From assembly GCA_030323885.1 (NCBI GenBank), contig CM059186.1:169741230-169805229 (forward strand): DNA of 64,000 nucleotides. The letters are read 5' to 3'. The DNA is from Branchipolynoe longqiensis (taxonomy: Eukaryota; Annelida; Polychaeta; Phyllodocida; Polynoidae). A program made the translations under genes and the position numbers. Positions 1 to 63,329 of the stretch are shown here, one piece after another (position 1 is the first letter of the stretch; every line of letters begins with the position of its first letter). The notes beneath the pieces were generated by a model. The model was not told where the DNA came from. It saw nothing but the letters and a program-made list of their open reading frames with translations, and ran no database searches.

Positions 1-716
1 TATTGCTGTCAGTAGCACTGGGGCTTCCATTTGCCTGGTGTCCCTACGGGGGGTTGCTGTGTAGCCTTGTTATATGGTGTAATGGTGTGCCAGTAGTTTG
101 AGGTGCGTTTCCCTTCTACTCGTTAGTAGTGTTGCATTGCATTTTTTGTGTAATTCGATTGTGGGATATCTTTTGTTCACCTGAAGGCATACTTTGAGGG
201 CTCTATTTTGTAGCACCTGTAGTTTGTTTAATAGTTTTGTATTTCCTCCCATGTATACTACATCGCCATAGTCAAAGTAGGGGAGGATCATGCCTTTATA
301 TATTTTAATTGCCATGCCTTCAGTCATGTAGTATCTCAGTTTAGCCAGTAGCCATATTTTATGGTTTACTTTTTTGATAGTATTTGTTATGCAGAGGTCA
401 TAATTTAGGTGTCTGTCTAGATCCACTCCCAGATATTGGTAGTTGTCTACTTGTTCTAGTTTGGTGTTTCCCAGAAGAAACTTTATTTTCTCGTTACTTG
501 TTAGCCTGGTACCAAATAGTACTGTTTTTGACTTGCTGTTTATGGTTATCCTATTTAGTTGGCACCACTCGATTAGTTTTGTTAGTGTTAGATTCAGTTT
601 CGTTTCTATTTCTTCAGTTGTTTTGCCTGCAGCATATACCACAGTGTCATCTGCATATAGTTGGATGTTTTCAATTTCTAGCCAGTTGTTTAGGTAGTTA
701 ATATATATGAGGAAGA
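1..716 (-). mobile_element. CR1/L2-like LINE, 3' part of reverse transcriptase (fragment)
   Basis: The minus strand codes for the second half of a non-LTR reverse transcriptase from about 716 down to 70 and then runs on towards the left edge. The active-site motif reads LYADDTVVY. After it come the palm/thumb block (YLGVDLDRHLNY) and the conserved LPYFDYGDVVYMGG region. Those blocks are close to the LINE copies at 17.5, 29.0 and 33.6 kb in this window, so it is the same broad family. It is cut at about 717 by an unrelated plus-strand LINE end, so the endonuclease and the RT N-terminus are absent. It is a dead copy with no signs of host function. Confidence 0.85.
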
Positions 717-717
717 G

Positions 718-932
718 AAGTATTGCTGCCCTGAGACTGTGGAATGCTCTGCCAGGATATATCACAGATTGTAAATCTGTTGGTGCTTTTAAAAAAGGTC
801 TTAAGACACATTTGTTTAAATCTGCTTTTAACTAGGTGAAATTTATTTTCCTGTATATTTGTTTGTTATGTAAAGTGCCTGAGAACGGCTTGCTGGATCG
901 GGCGCTATTTAAATGTTTTATTATTATTATTA
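718..932 (+). mobile_element. L2/CR1-like LINE 3' terminus with (TTA)n tail
   Basis: A short plus-strand reading frame ends with an ALRLWNALPGYI-like block and a KTHLFKSAFN end. This is the typical C-terminus of L2/CR1-type LINE ORF2 proteins. It is followed by a 3' UTR containing GGGCGCTATTTAAATG and a (TTA)n tail at about 915-932. Only the last ~40 residues and the tail remain, which fits a 5'-truncated insertion into the older LINE on its left. Confidence 0.65.
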
Positions 933-2163
933 TCACTACAATAGTTTCTTCACAATAGATGAATTAAAGCATGCTTTAAATAGGTCGCACAACCCTGCAA
1001 TAGGTTCAGATAAAATACACTACCAATTTTTAAAACACCTCCCACCACCAGCAGTTGAAATGCTTCTGCACCTTTTAAATAATATCTGGCGCATGGGAGA
1101 CATCCCAACCTCCTGGCAAGAGGCCATCATTATTCCCATCCCCAAACCGGGGAAAGACCATAGAGAGCCCGGGAACTACCCCCCGATAGCGCTTGCAAGT
1201 TGCATTTGTAAAACTTTTGAACGTTTGGATCCTGGAGTCAGAGCACCATCTGACCGACTTCCAGTATGGTTTCTGGTGGGCGAGGAGTACCCTCGACCAC
1301 TTGGACCGATTGGAGTCATTCATTCGAAATGCCTTCATAAGCAAAGAACATGTCGTGTCCGTATTTTTGTACCTTGAAAAGGCATACGACACGACATGGA
1401 AGTACGGCATCCTGAAGGATTTGTTCAATATGGGGTTTAGAGGGAGCTTGCCCATTTTCATTTCTAAATTTTTATCAAACTGAAACTTTAGAGTTTCTGT
1501 CAATGCTACCCTCTCTGATCCTTTTGATCAGGAGATGGGAGTACCTCAGGGTAGCATTCTATCTGTTAGCATTTTTGGCATTAAAATTAACAATATAGTA
1601 AAATCCATAAATAGTACTGTATCCCGCAGTCTCTATGTAGATGACTTTTTAATATGTAATAAAGGTAAAAAAATGAACACTAGAACGGCAGCTCCAATTA
1701 AACATAAATAGCCTTTCCTCATGGGCAATGGAAAACGGTTTTAGATTTTCCAAATCAAAAACCGTTTGCATGCACTTTTGTCTTTTACTCACTTTGCACC
1801 ATGACCCTAATTTAACAATTGGAAATGATCCCATCAAAGTCGTCAAAGAGTCCAAGTTTTTAGGAGTCATCTTTGACAACAAATTGTCTTTTATCCCTCA
1901 TATTAAGTATTTAAAGTCCAGATGCCTTAAGGGACTGGACATTTTAAAAGTTCTAGCCCACACACAGTGGGGAGCAGACAGCACTGTCCTGCTCCAATTA
2001 TATAGAACATTAATACGTTCAAAATTGGACTATGGCTGTATTGTTTATGGTTCAGCCAGAAAATCATACATATCAGAGTTAGACACTATACACCATCAAG
2101 GCCTTTGGCTGGCCCTGGGGGCTTTTAGAACCTTGCCCGTCCAGAGCCTCTATGTCGCAGGCT
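933..2163 (+). mobile_element. Jockey-like LINE reverse transcriptase, frameshifted fragment
   Basis: Three consecutive plus-strand frames give one reverse transcriptase: 934-1230 (DELKHALNRSHNPAIGSDKI, then IPIPKPGKD), about 1230-1483 (LEKAYDTTW), and 1490-2163 (MGVPQGSILS, LYVDDFLI, then FLGVIFDNKLSF). The order of RT blocks and the YVDD box fit the Jockey/I group. Frameshifts near 1230 and 1700 and a stop at 1481 make it a pseudogene. The frame breaks off at about 2163, where gypsy-like sequence starts. No endonuclease domain is present. Confidence 0.8.
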
Positions 2164-2347
2164 GAGTGTAATATATGCATAAAAGACATCCAGGCACATG
2201 TGGAGAACAAAGGAATATGTAAATGAGATGATGTCAGAGATGAAAGGGTGGCAGCAGTCTAGAGCCCTGGACGTAAATAAACCATTTAGTATCCAGAAGT
2301 CAAAGTGTTCAGACATCGTACTTTCACATGGTGTCAGATAAGGACGA

Positions 2348-2884
2348 TGCCGCCTGCTAACATGCTGCCGGGTCTCAGGGCACCAGGACAACTCATCCTC
2401 TGCAACAACATGGATCAGAGCATATAACATATATGCCACGGCCACAGGAGTCGTAACGAAGACAGAACGAGTGCAATGCTGTATCTTTCTTCATGTCACG
2501 GGTGAAGAAGCCGAAAAGGTTTTCGCCAACATGTCCATCACGCTCGCTGAGCAAGACAAGATCGGATCACTCACGGAGGCATTTCAAGCATATTGTGCCA
2601 GTAAATGTAATTTGATAATAACACGCTACCGTTTCAATTCTCATAATCAAGCCACAGAAAACATGTCCACGTATATCACAGCCCTTAGAGACAGGGTTAA
2701 AGATTGTGAGTATGGGCCAGTGGAAGAATCGCTTTTGCGCAATCAGTTAGTGGCTGGTGTCAAGAACATTAATTTGAGAAACAAAATGCTTCAGAGAGCC
2801 GATCTTATTGTGGAGAAATGTATAAACATGTGCGAGCTCAGTGAGTTCAGTTCTGATCAGTTGGTTGAAAAGAAATCGGCATAG
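2348..2884 (+). pseudogene. gag-like capsid protein of the gypsy-like element
   Basis: A gag frame can start at the ATG at 2348 (MPPANMLPG) and shifts frame near 2405. It continues as WIRAYNIYATATG and VTGEEAEKVF, then a helical region rich in E, L and K that ends at a stop at 2884. The WxxY..Y start and the later GEEAEKVF block match retroelement gag proteins that precede a zinc-knuckle nucleocapsid. No enzymatic motif is seen. The frameshift makes it non-functional here. Confidence 0.6.
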
Positions 2885-3027
2885 AAGTTAAGGAAATTGA
2901 TTTTCTGAATAGATATACAACTGCACATACCGGTGCACCAGTGGTTCATCCGTCTGGGCCGCCGTCTTGGAAGTCGCCATCTTGGAAAGCTGGCAGCAGC
3001 ACCGCTGCAGGCGAATTCAAGGTTCAA

Positions 3028-3126
3028 TGTCAGAACTGTGGATACGAACACCGCTGGGGAGTCTGTCCGGCCAGGGGCAAGACGTGCATTGCCTGCAATA
3101 AGGTCGGGCACTTCGGGAAAGTTTGC
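3028..3126 (+). other. Tandem zinc knuckles (nucleocapsid) of the gypsy-like element
   Basis: The frame beginning at 2941 has two CCHC knuckles. The first is CQNCGYEHRWGVC (C-x2-C-x3-H-x4-C, one residue short). The second is CIACNKVGHFGKVC (canonical C-x2-C-x4-H-x4-C). Such pairs bind the RNA genome in retroelement nucleocapsids. The segment sits between gag and protease as expected, but in a different frame from the protease. Confidence 0.75.
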
Positions 3127-3280
3127 CGGAGCAAAGTTGGCAGAGTCAAATGAGTTGACCGTGGAAGAACCCGACCCTCACAACGCGGAACAAGACCCAA
3201 ATCCAGCGGAAGTCGATGTGTTAACGACAGAGCTGTTTGTCAGTGCCATCGACCGCAGCACCGAACAGGATGCCAAACTC

Positions 3281-3560
3281 TGGTATGCGACCATCCGAGT
3301 GAATGGTCATCCAGTCAAGTACAAGCTGGACACAGGATCGGAGGCGAATGTTCTTCCGAGGAACATCTTCGACAGGGTCGCACTGGGGTGGCTAGCTAAC
3401 ACCCGCTGTTCGCTTCTGACATTTTCAGGGCATCAGATCACTCCCGACGGTGAGGCATTGATCATGATCGACGGCAGAAACTTTAAGTTCCAAGTGGTTC
3501 GGAACTGCCAGCCCATCTTGGGTAAACAGGCTTGTGTTGTGTTGAACCTGTTGGCGTGTG
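3281..3560 (+). pseudogene. Aspartic protease domain of the gypsy-like element
   Basis: The frame reads WYATIRVNGHPVKYKL followed by the active-site DTGS at 3329-3340, then ANVLPRNIFDRV and a CQPILGKQACVVLN end. This is a retropepsin-like domain of about 90 residues that would process the polyprotein. The catalytic DTG is intact. The reading frame is broken right after the domain by a 56-bp SINE insertion. Confidence 0.75.
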
Positions 3561-3572
3561 TGGTGTTGAGGT

Positions 3573-3628
3573 TTGTTGTTTGTTTGTTGTTGTTTTACGT
3601 CCTAGCAACATCTAAGGTCATATCAGGA
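3573..3628 (-). mobile_element. Minimal 5'-truncated SINE with perfect 12-bp target site duplication
   Basis: The insert is only 56 bp. It matches the 3' end of the dispersed SINE family of this window (ACGTCCTAGCAACATCTAAG, then GTCATATCAGGA on the plus strand) with its AAC-rich tail. It is flanked on both sides by the identical 12-mer TGGTGTTGAGGT (3561-3572 and 3629-3640), a clean target site duplication. The insertion splits the gypsy protease from its RT. Confidence 0.85.
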
Positions 3629-3640
3629 TGGTGTTGAGGT

Positions 3641-4394
3641 GCATTCTGGCGTGCTGACAAACATTTCCACCCCGAACAACATCCACAGCTCGCAAGCCGA
3701 AGATCTGGTAAGCAAATACAAAGATGTTTTTCAAGGTTTAGGTCTGATAAAGTCAAATGCCATCATTCATGTTGATAAATCTGTACAACCTGTTGTCGAC
3801 CCGCCTAGAAGGATCCCATATTCGATTCAAAACAAGGTGGACAACGAGCTGGATCGTATGGTAAAAATGGGTGTAATTGTTGAACAAGATGAACCTACTG
3901 AGTGGGTTAATTCCATAACAATCGTAAAAACCCTAATAAGATAAGGATTTGTCTGGATCTGACTAAGTTGAACAAAGCTATCAAGAGAGGGCCATTCCCT
4001 ACCAAAACTATTGATGAAATTATCGCCAAGACGGCGAACGCACAGTATTTCTCAGTTTTGGACGCCATGACAGGGTATTGGCAGATAGAATTCGACTATG
4101 AAAGTTCACTATTGTGCACATTTAACACTCCATCGGGCCGGTACAGGTACACCCGTCTGCCTTTTGGCATAAAAACAGCCGGTGACATTTTTATTCAGGA
4201 AATGTACCGTGTCATGGGTGATCTACCCAGTATAGGTATAGTAACGGACAATATTTTGGTATTTGGGTCAACCATGGAGGAACACAACAACAGACTGAAA
4301 GCAGTACTGGACCAAGCTAGGTTGGTAAATCTTAAGTTAAACGATTCAAAATCTTTGATATGCAAAACTACAGTAAAGTATGTAGGTCATCAAC
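3641..4394 (+). pseudogene. Ty3/gypsy-like reverse transcriptase (partial, active site altered)
   Basis: Two frames (3639-3944 and 3950-4394) give a Ty3/gypsy RT: VVDPPRRIPYSIQ, KMGVIVEQDEPTEWVNS, then FSVLDAMTGYWQIEFD, TRLPFGIKTAGDIFI and ILVFGSTMEEHNNRL. The box that normally reads [YF]-x-D-D reads V-T-D-N at 4241-4252, so the second aspartate is asparagine (codon 4250-4252). A one-base frameshift lies near 3940. The domain stops at KYVGH, where the DIRS-like element begins. RNase H and integrase are lost. Confidence 0.85.
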
Positions 4395-5376
4395 AGTCCT
4401 CGAGATAGTTGACCACACGGTCCACTCCCTTCCTGATGGTGCAGCGCACAATCAGGTCCAACACTTTGTTGAATACATAAGGGCTGGAAGACAGCCCCCT
4501 ACAGAGCCTGTTGTCCTCCAGGTAAGTGCAGCGGGAGCCCTACTGGTGGTCAACTCTCAGTGGAGGCCCTGATGGTCCCTGTTCGAGGGGTGGATGCAGA
4601 CAGCTCTGTATGCATCCTTGATGTTGATGGTCGAGATGTAGTTGCCCCTCTCCATGCAGTCGGAGACATCGTCGACACTGTTGTAGGAGAACTTGTTGGC
4701 CACTTGGTCGGTGCAATCATTCACCAACCTTCGCTTTGGCTGGCTACAGTCCACAATACTGCGGACCCCGCCCCCCATCCTTGGGGATACAGAATATATC
4801 GTGCACGCAGCTGGGCCTGCTGTCAACAACACTGATGCAGCCCCGGTCAATCTCCCCACGGAGTTTAGCTGTAATCAGGGCCCGGTCAGCCGTGTCCCTG
4901 ACCCTGCCGTGTCTTGAGTCAAAGTTCAGGTCACATGAAGGGTTGATGACCTGGAAGCCGAAAGTGGCGCCCCTGAGGAGGTACTCCCAGTCGGGGTCAG
5001 TGTCCCCCCTTAGGAAGAGCTCGCAGAACATTCTGCAGGGGAGCAGCTGGGCAGGGCTACACGCGATGGAGTGGGTGCAGCTGCAGCTACCACCAACACA
5101 GCTGTCGTAGATCCGAAGACTGACCCCCCTGGTCGTCTGAGGTTCGGTCAAGGTGAGATCGAATATGTGGCGTCCCCCACCGGGGGCAGTCCCGTCAATG
5201 TATTTTACTTGCAGCCAGTCAGTGTCACTGAGTTGGTCACTGTCAATCCATCCGGTGACGAAAGGGGCGGGGCCGTCACGATCCTGAGTAACAGCAGCGC
5301 CATTGTTCCTAATACCGTGGGAATCATGGGTGCCATGCCCCCCAGCAGTGTCAACACAAACAGGGGGGCACCACAT
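4395..5376 (-). pseudogene. DIRS-like reverse transcriptase, frameshifted
   Basis: The N-terminal part (5376-4790) ends in DCDLNF-like and DRALITAKLRGEIDRG blocks and CVHDIFCIPKDGG. A frame change near 4790 leads to GGGVRSIVDCSQPK and INIKDAYRAVCIHPSNRDHQGL. A further frame gives DNRLCRGLSSSPYVFN and VDRVVNYLED at the broken end. The NIKDAYRA block is motif A of the RT. The terminal YLED would be the YxDD box with its first Asp changed to Glu. The family usually has RNase H and a recombinase after this, and neither is present. Confidence 0.55.
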
Positions 5377-5765
5377 TCGGCCAAGTCAGCAGGGGGCGGT
5401 ATATGGCCAGGGTCGCTTGGCCAATCACAGGTCACAATGTCACAATCGCCCAAGGCACCAAGGCCGGTGTCGGCACAGTCACCTAAGGTGTCAGGGCCCG
5501 AGGTCACGTCGGTGTAAACACGGCCAGGCCCGGTGTCAGGAGTGTCGTCATCAATGTCCGGATCCTCGACCCCCGAATTGGTGTGGGTGTTAGCGGCCGG
5601 CCGTCCCACGGCCACAGCATCGGAGGCACCGCCCACCCCAGTGGGCGTGGCCCAAACATCCAGGGGGGTCAAGGCCGAACCGAGGTCACGGCGGCTGGCA
5701 ACAACAACAGTGGAGGTGGCGCTGGTGGATGTCAACAAACTCACCTGTGCTGGTGGGCGTGACCC

Positions 5766-5780
5766 CCCCCCCCCCCCCCC
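5766..5780 (+). repeat. Poly(C) run
   Basis: An uninterrupted run of about 15 C falls inside the DIRS-like element. It contributes to its frameshifts and is a likely assembly-uncertain position. Confidence 0.8.
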
Positions 5781-5935
5781 ACAAACACAAACAGCATCAG
5801 AACCAATAACAACAGGTCCACAACAGTCAACAATACGGGAAGGGGGTTCACTCACGTTGTCATAGTTTGTGTTCAGTTTCTTGGTGGTGGGCAGCTGGTC
5901 AGGGTAGCAGGGTTACGGTCAGGGAGTCAATCCTT

Positions 5936-6935
5936 ACGGCATTTTAAGCACTTGTGGGACTTAGAGCCGCACTTGCTGCACAAGTGGCCATAGCCACAAT
6001 CCTCCTCCGTCCTGCCACAGCCCGATTCTTTGTTCCACATGAAGCAAGCCCGAGTGCCCTCCTCAAAATTGCGAGTGGAGCTGTGCCTGGTGGCACTACA
6101 CCCTCCCGCGCCCGCACCCCGGCCTTCATGCTTTCATGACAGTAAAACATGGTACTGGTAGGGGTTTCAGTGAGCCGCCTGATCTCACAGTCATAGTCAA
6201 TGTGAACCGAGTCTTTATACATCTCAGTCTTTGCCTTCAGGGACAAGAAATGCAGATGTTCCATGAAGGCCAAGTTATCCTTCTGGGTCGTTCCCTCTAT
6301 GTCCAGGAACCACATGATAGATGTGCCATACAGCTCGTGGGCGTTGAGCTTGCGCAAGTCCTTCTTCCCCACAATGAAGTGTTTAATTGACCCCTTACTC
6401 TGTCTCCGGCGTGAAGAGATCTGCTACTGGAGCTGGACGAGCTACTGTTCCTCCCGTGCCCTCTGGCCCTGGCACAGGAACAAAGCTCGCCATAGGAGGA
6501 GTGACCGACCGGGCGGACTACCATTGGTTTTGGCAGGGGGAGCTGGCCACCATCTTGGATTTGAGCAACCGCCGCTTGGCTGGAGCCGCCATCTTGAACG
6601 GGCCCCGTCCCACCAGTGAGCCGAGCCGCTTGGTGCCTCTCCAGCCATTCACATTTCTCGGCCAGAAACTGATGGCGTTCCTCCAGTTCCAGAAAGTCAA
6701 TCCTCTCCTGGAGCATCTTCTCACCCTCAGATAAATTCAACTCATCCAGGTTCTGACTCAGTTCCTCCTGACCTTCCTTTTGTGGCGAGCACTTCGCCAT
6801 CTCGCCCGTGTAGCGTCTGGTAATCCTGACCAAGTTCCCTGCTGAATCCTTCCTTGTGATCTTGTTGAGTTGACAAGTACCTGCGTCAGAAGCTTTGCGG
6901 TTTCCTCCGCAGTTAGTACAGTAATCCAGAGTCAT
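5936..6935 (-). pseudogene. Gag-like protein with CCCH/CCHC finger of the DIRS-like element
   Basis: Reading begins at ATG 6935 (MTLDYCTNCGGNRKAS). A charged coiled-coil-like stretch follows (LSEGEKMLQERIDFLELEER). After a frame change near 6400 comes KKDLRKLNAHELYGTSI and MEHLHFLSLKAKTEMY. After another near 6080 comes a cysteine/histidine-rich end at 6040-5936: CFMWNKESGCGRTEEDCGYG, then HLCSKCGSKSHKCLKCRKD and a stop. Such a C-terminal finger is common in gag proteins of DIRS-like elements. It would bind nucleic acid. At least two frameshifts disable the gene. Confidence 0.5.
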
Positions 6936-7068
6936 GTTCCGAAGGAGACGGAGGGAGGGAACGGGACGGGGAGATGGTAAGGCGAGGAGCGGTGAAAACA
7001 CATCCGTACGCTGTGAGCAGTTTTAAAAGTGAGCAGAGTGACAGTTGGCTCACAGTATAGGAGGCGGG

Positions 7069-7091
7069 GGGGGGGGGGGGGGGGGGGGGGG
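7069..7091 (+). repeat. Poly(G) run
   Basis: About 22 consecutive G residues lie just outside the 5' end of the DIRS-like gag. On either strand it has quadruplex potential. Its length is likely to vary between individuals or reads. Confidence 0.85.
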
Positions 7092-8140
7092 AGTAGAGAA
7101 TGACCCGCTCTGCAGCAAATAACATGGAAGATGGTAATGGGAAACATTTAAGGGGCTGCTGTTATTTATATCCACATAATAAATTATATAGTACATAATA
7201 TAGCAACTGTTTAACCAAGAGAACAGCCAGCACACCAAGTGGTGGGTTTGATCATTTTGATTACACAGTACAGGCTGAGTGAGCTGTCTTAGTATTATAG
7301 GGTCTTTAGTATTAAATAAGATGTTGACTTTTGGAGCGCAGTTTTAAAACAGTTTAGGGCCAAAATAAATTTCGTCATTGCGTAATGAAAAAAACACAGA
7401 TAATGTTTTGCTCTAAATTCTTTATTTTGTACATGTATACCTATGAGTTTTATTCGACGGTGAAGCTGTAATAATACTCCCTCACCACACAATTGCCACT
7501 AACACAACTTACGGCTGAATGTACCAACACTCAGCCTACCTACCATGGTACACAAAACACGCACTGCAGTTCTTGCACACATCTTTACACTCACAATATA
7601 CACCCATACGCCTCAAGTGTAGAACATTAAAATGATCTTATCAAACACGGTTAAAATATCCAGTTCCAAATAATGTCACCAAAATACCATGCGCACCAGA
7701 AATGAATATGCGTGAACAATTTGCCCATCTAAAAGATATGCCTGATTTGTTACTTGAGCAAGGTACCCCCCCCACCACAACCCTCCTCCCCCCCCCCCTA
7801 TCCTACCCCTCAACCTGTCACACTCACTGGGTTTAACGTGCTCAACACACATGTAGATGGACTTGCTTTTATCAGATGACCACCACATCGCGCCACTTTT
7901 AGACACCAGAACCAGATTTTAGCTACGCAACAAATGCTGAATGCAATAAACATATTGTGAAAAGAAAAAAGATATTTAGTTAGAAACTTCCCATAGAAAA
8001 GTGAGAAAGAAACACCCCCTCCATCCAGCCTAGAAGCATGTCCTTTTGATATTGTCAGTAAAGTTCCATACTGAGAACGCAGCCTATGCAACTATCGGTT
8101 CTAGAATAGAATAGTCAGCATTTATACAAATATCAATAAA
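7092..8140. other. Intergenic stretch without recognised gene
   Basis: No convincing coding frame is seen on either strand. The stretch is AT-rich with C-runs at about 7768-7799. The open frames are short and low in complexity. It lies downstream of the DCAF1 3' end. Confidence 0.5.
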
Positions 8141-8143
8141 GCT

Positions 8144-8632
8144 GGTGTTGCAGTTTGCACGGCACACCAGTTTGCGAGGGACACATCGCTTCTGCGCATG
8201 TGTCAAAATCGAACAGCATCGTCACTAACCTTATAAATTTAATATAATGTTTTTGGTAAAGATGTTTTCTATATGTGTACCAAGCGGTTTGTTTCTAGGT
8301 GGTGTAGTTTTAGAGATATTTCACTTTTTCCGTATTTTCGGTATGAATATTGCTCACGACCATTGACAATGCCTTGAGTTTGACGGTATGCGCAGTGCAA
8401 AACATTAGTTTTATTCAAAATTAATAGAAGTGCAGAAGCCTAACCATATAAATTTAACATAATCTATTCATTGAATATGTTTTCTATATGTGTTCCAAGT
8501 GGGTTGCTTCTAGGTGGTGTAATTTGAGTGATATTTGACTTTTTCTGTATGAAGATTTGCTCACGGCCATTGACAATGCATTTGAATGTATGTGTCCCTC
8601 GCAAACTGGTGTACCACGGAAACTGCAACACT
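8144..8632. mobile_element. MITE with ~40-bp terminal inverted repeats and an internal duplication
   Basis: The left end (GTGTTGCAGTTTGCACGGCA, then CACCAGTTTGCGAGGGACAC) is repeated in inverted form at 8588-8632. Within it, two direct copies of about 210 bp (about 8225-8375 and 8442-8580) share ATGTTTTCTATATGTGT, CTTCTAGGTGGTGTA-like and CCATTGACAATGC blocks. There is no transposase. The superfamily is not recognised. Confidence 0.8.
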
Positions 8633-8649
8633 GGACAAGAGTATTTAAA

Positions 8650-9570
8650 CTTGATGTGTCATCAGGTCAGCCAAGCTGGTGTATAATTAAAGTGTTGTGT
8701 TCATCAGACGTGCAATGCTAAGTAGAGTAAATTGTGTTTAACACTGAAACAGTAAAGAAATTCCTCTAAAAAAATATTAAAACAAAATACTTTTAAAAAA
8801 GGAGAAAGAAAACCCACCCCAAAACAGCATTCAAACAGGTTAATACCTCAAGTGGCTTTTGAACTGTCCTATCACTAGCTTCAATTGCTCAATGTCATAG
8901 TATATCAGTAGATCTCTTATGGAAATAGCGGATTTATACATTTCAGTTTATTATATTCTTGCATGGGTAACACTACCCCGATGGCACACGAATATAGAAA
9001 ATATGTACACTTCACCCAACGTTTTTCACAAATACCACATTCCTGGTTCGCCCATTGACAACATTTTTATACATATAAACATACAACGGAAGAGAATTAT
9101 TTATATTAAATTTAATTAAAAATAAAAACCAATAAACTTTCTTCCAAAATGAATATATTCAAACCCATCTAACATTCAGAGAAACGCACTATTTTCATAT
9201 ATTTTATAATTATTATTTCGTTATAAAATGATTAAATAATTTAACTCCTTTTAATTGCAATGCCGCATGAAAATATATCGTTATGAAAATGGGGTGGGGT
9301 GGGGAGTATCTAATTAATTCCGTAGCACTATATATTATGTTATGATTTGCAAGTACCTTCAGATGGTATTTATAAGAGTAAGTTTGGGACAGGGGAACAG
9401 TTTAATGCATTGCATCAAGTCAAGTTCATCACACACAAATATCCAGACGCACAAGTTGTAGCTGGTTGCCACTGGCAGCTCCGTATAAATTAACTATTGG
9501 CTTCACTCGCTGTAATCCTCATAAGCCGAAGGTGCAATGTGTGTTGGTAAAAATGTGTTCGCCAGTACCT
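8650..9570. other. AT-rich intergenic region downstream of DCAF1
   Basis: No coding frame or recognised repeat was found. Several AATAAA/TTTATT hexamers occur by composition. It probably covers the end of the DCAF1 transcript and its downstream region. Confidence 0.4.
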
Positions 9571-9577
9571 CGGACCT

Positions 9578-9583
9578 TTTATT
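9578..9583 (-). promoter_or_regulatory. DCAF1: Candidate poly(A) signal of DCAF1
   Basis: TTTATT on the plus strand is AATAAA in the sense direction. It lies about 370 nt past the DCAF1 stop codon and is the first canonical hexamer downstream. Transcript 3' ends would be needed to confirm use. Confidence 0.45.
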
Positions 9584-9954
9584 CTCCAGTAGCCGTGTCA
9601 AGAACCCACATCTGGTCATGTGGGTGTTGGCACATCCTGGGCCGCATTCAGGATATGCCTAAGAGTCGACTCCGCGACGTCTTTTTTCCCCTTCCAATTT
9701 GTGTTCAATGTGCGACTCTGAGCCGATTCCAAGACGTCGTGCTTTTCAAGTAGGAGGCAAAACACCTCCAAAATGGCCATGTGTGTCAGCCAATCAGAGC
9801 TGTTCTTTCAATTGCAAATGGCTGCACACAATGGAGGCTGCCATTTTCGAGGCACCCAGCTGCTAAATGTTCAACATTCGGAATTTCTCCAAGGTGCCTC
9901 CGAGGCGCACACTTGAACGCAGCCCAGGTGCCCCCTCATGCGTGTCCACCGTGC

Positions 9955-63322
<53,368 letters not shown>

Positions 63323-63329
63323 CTGAAAA

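Larger units (their letters stand above)
2164..4394 (+). mobile_element. Ty3/gypsy-like LTR retrotransposon remnant (gag, protease, partial RT)
   Basis: Plus-strand pieces in gag-pol order are a gag capsid region (about 2348-2884), two zinc knuckles (3028-3126), an aspartic protease with DTGS (3329-3340) and the N-terminal two thirds of a gypsy-type RT (3641-4394). A possible LTR end followed by a primer-binding-like TGGTGTCAGATA lies near 2330, but I found no second LTR. RNase H and integrase are missing because the element is cut at about 4395 by a minus-strand retroelement. Several frameshifts and an inserted SINE show that it is inactive. Confidence 0.8.
4395..6990 (-). mobile_element. 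DIRS-like (tyrosine-recombinase type?) retroelement, gag plus RT, degraded
   Basis: The minus strand holds a gag-like protein (from an ATG at 6935 to a stop at about 5936) and downstream of it an RT (about 5376 to 4395) in several frames. The RT has CVHDIFCIPKDGG, SIVDCSQPKRRLVND, KFSYNSVDDV, YISTINIKDAYRAV and DNRLCRGLSSSPYVFN, and a VVNYLED box in place of YxDD. This pattern is that of DIRS/YR-type retrotransposons, but the recombinase gene that would prove it is missing because the element ends at 4395. A BEL- or gypsy-related identity is not excluded. Confidence 0.55.

Noticed and set aside
2471..4408. Domesticated gag-pol host gene
   Set aside because: Frameshifts, a SINE insertion, an altered RT active site and truncation all point to a dead retroelement.
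4560..5865. Several plus-strand open frames of 90-150 codons
   Set aside because: They are shadows of the GC-rich minus-strand DIRS-like element and have no recognisable domains.
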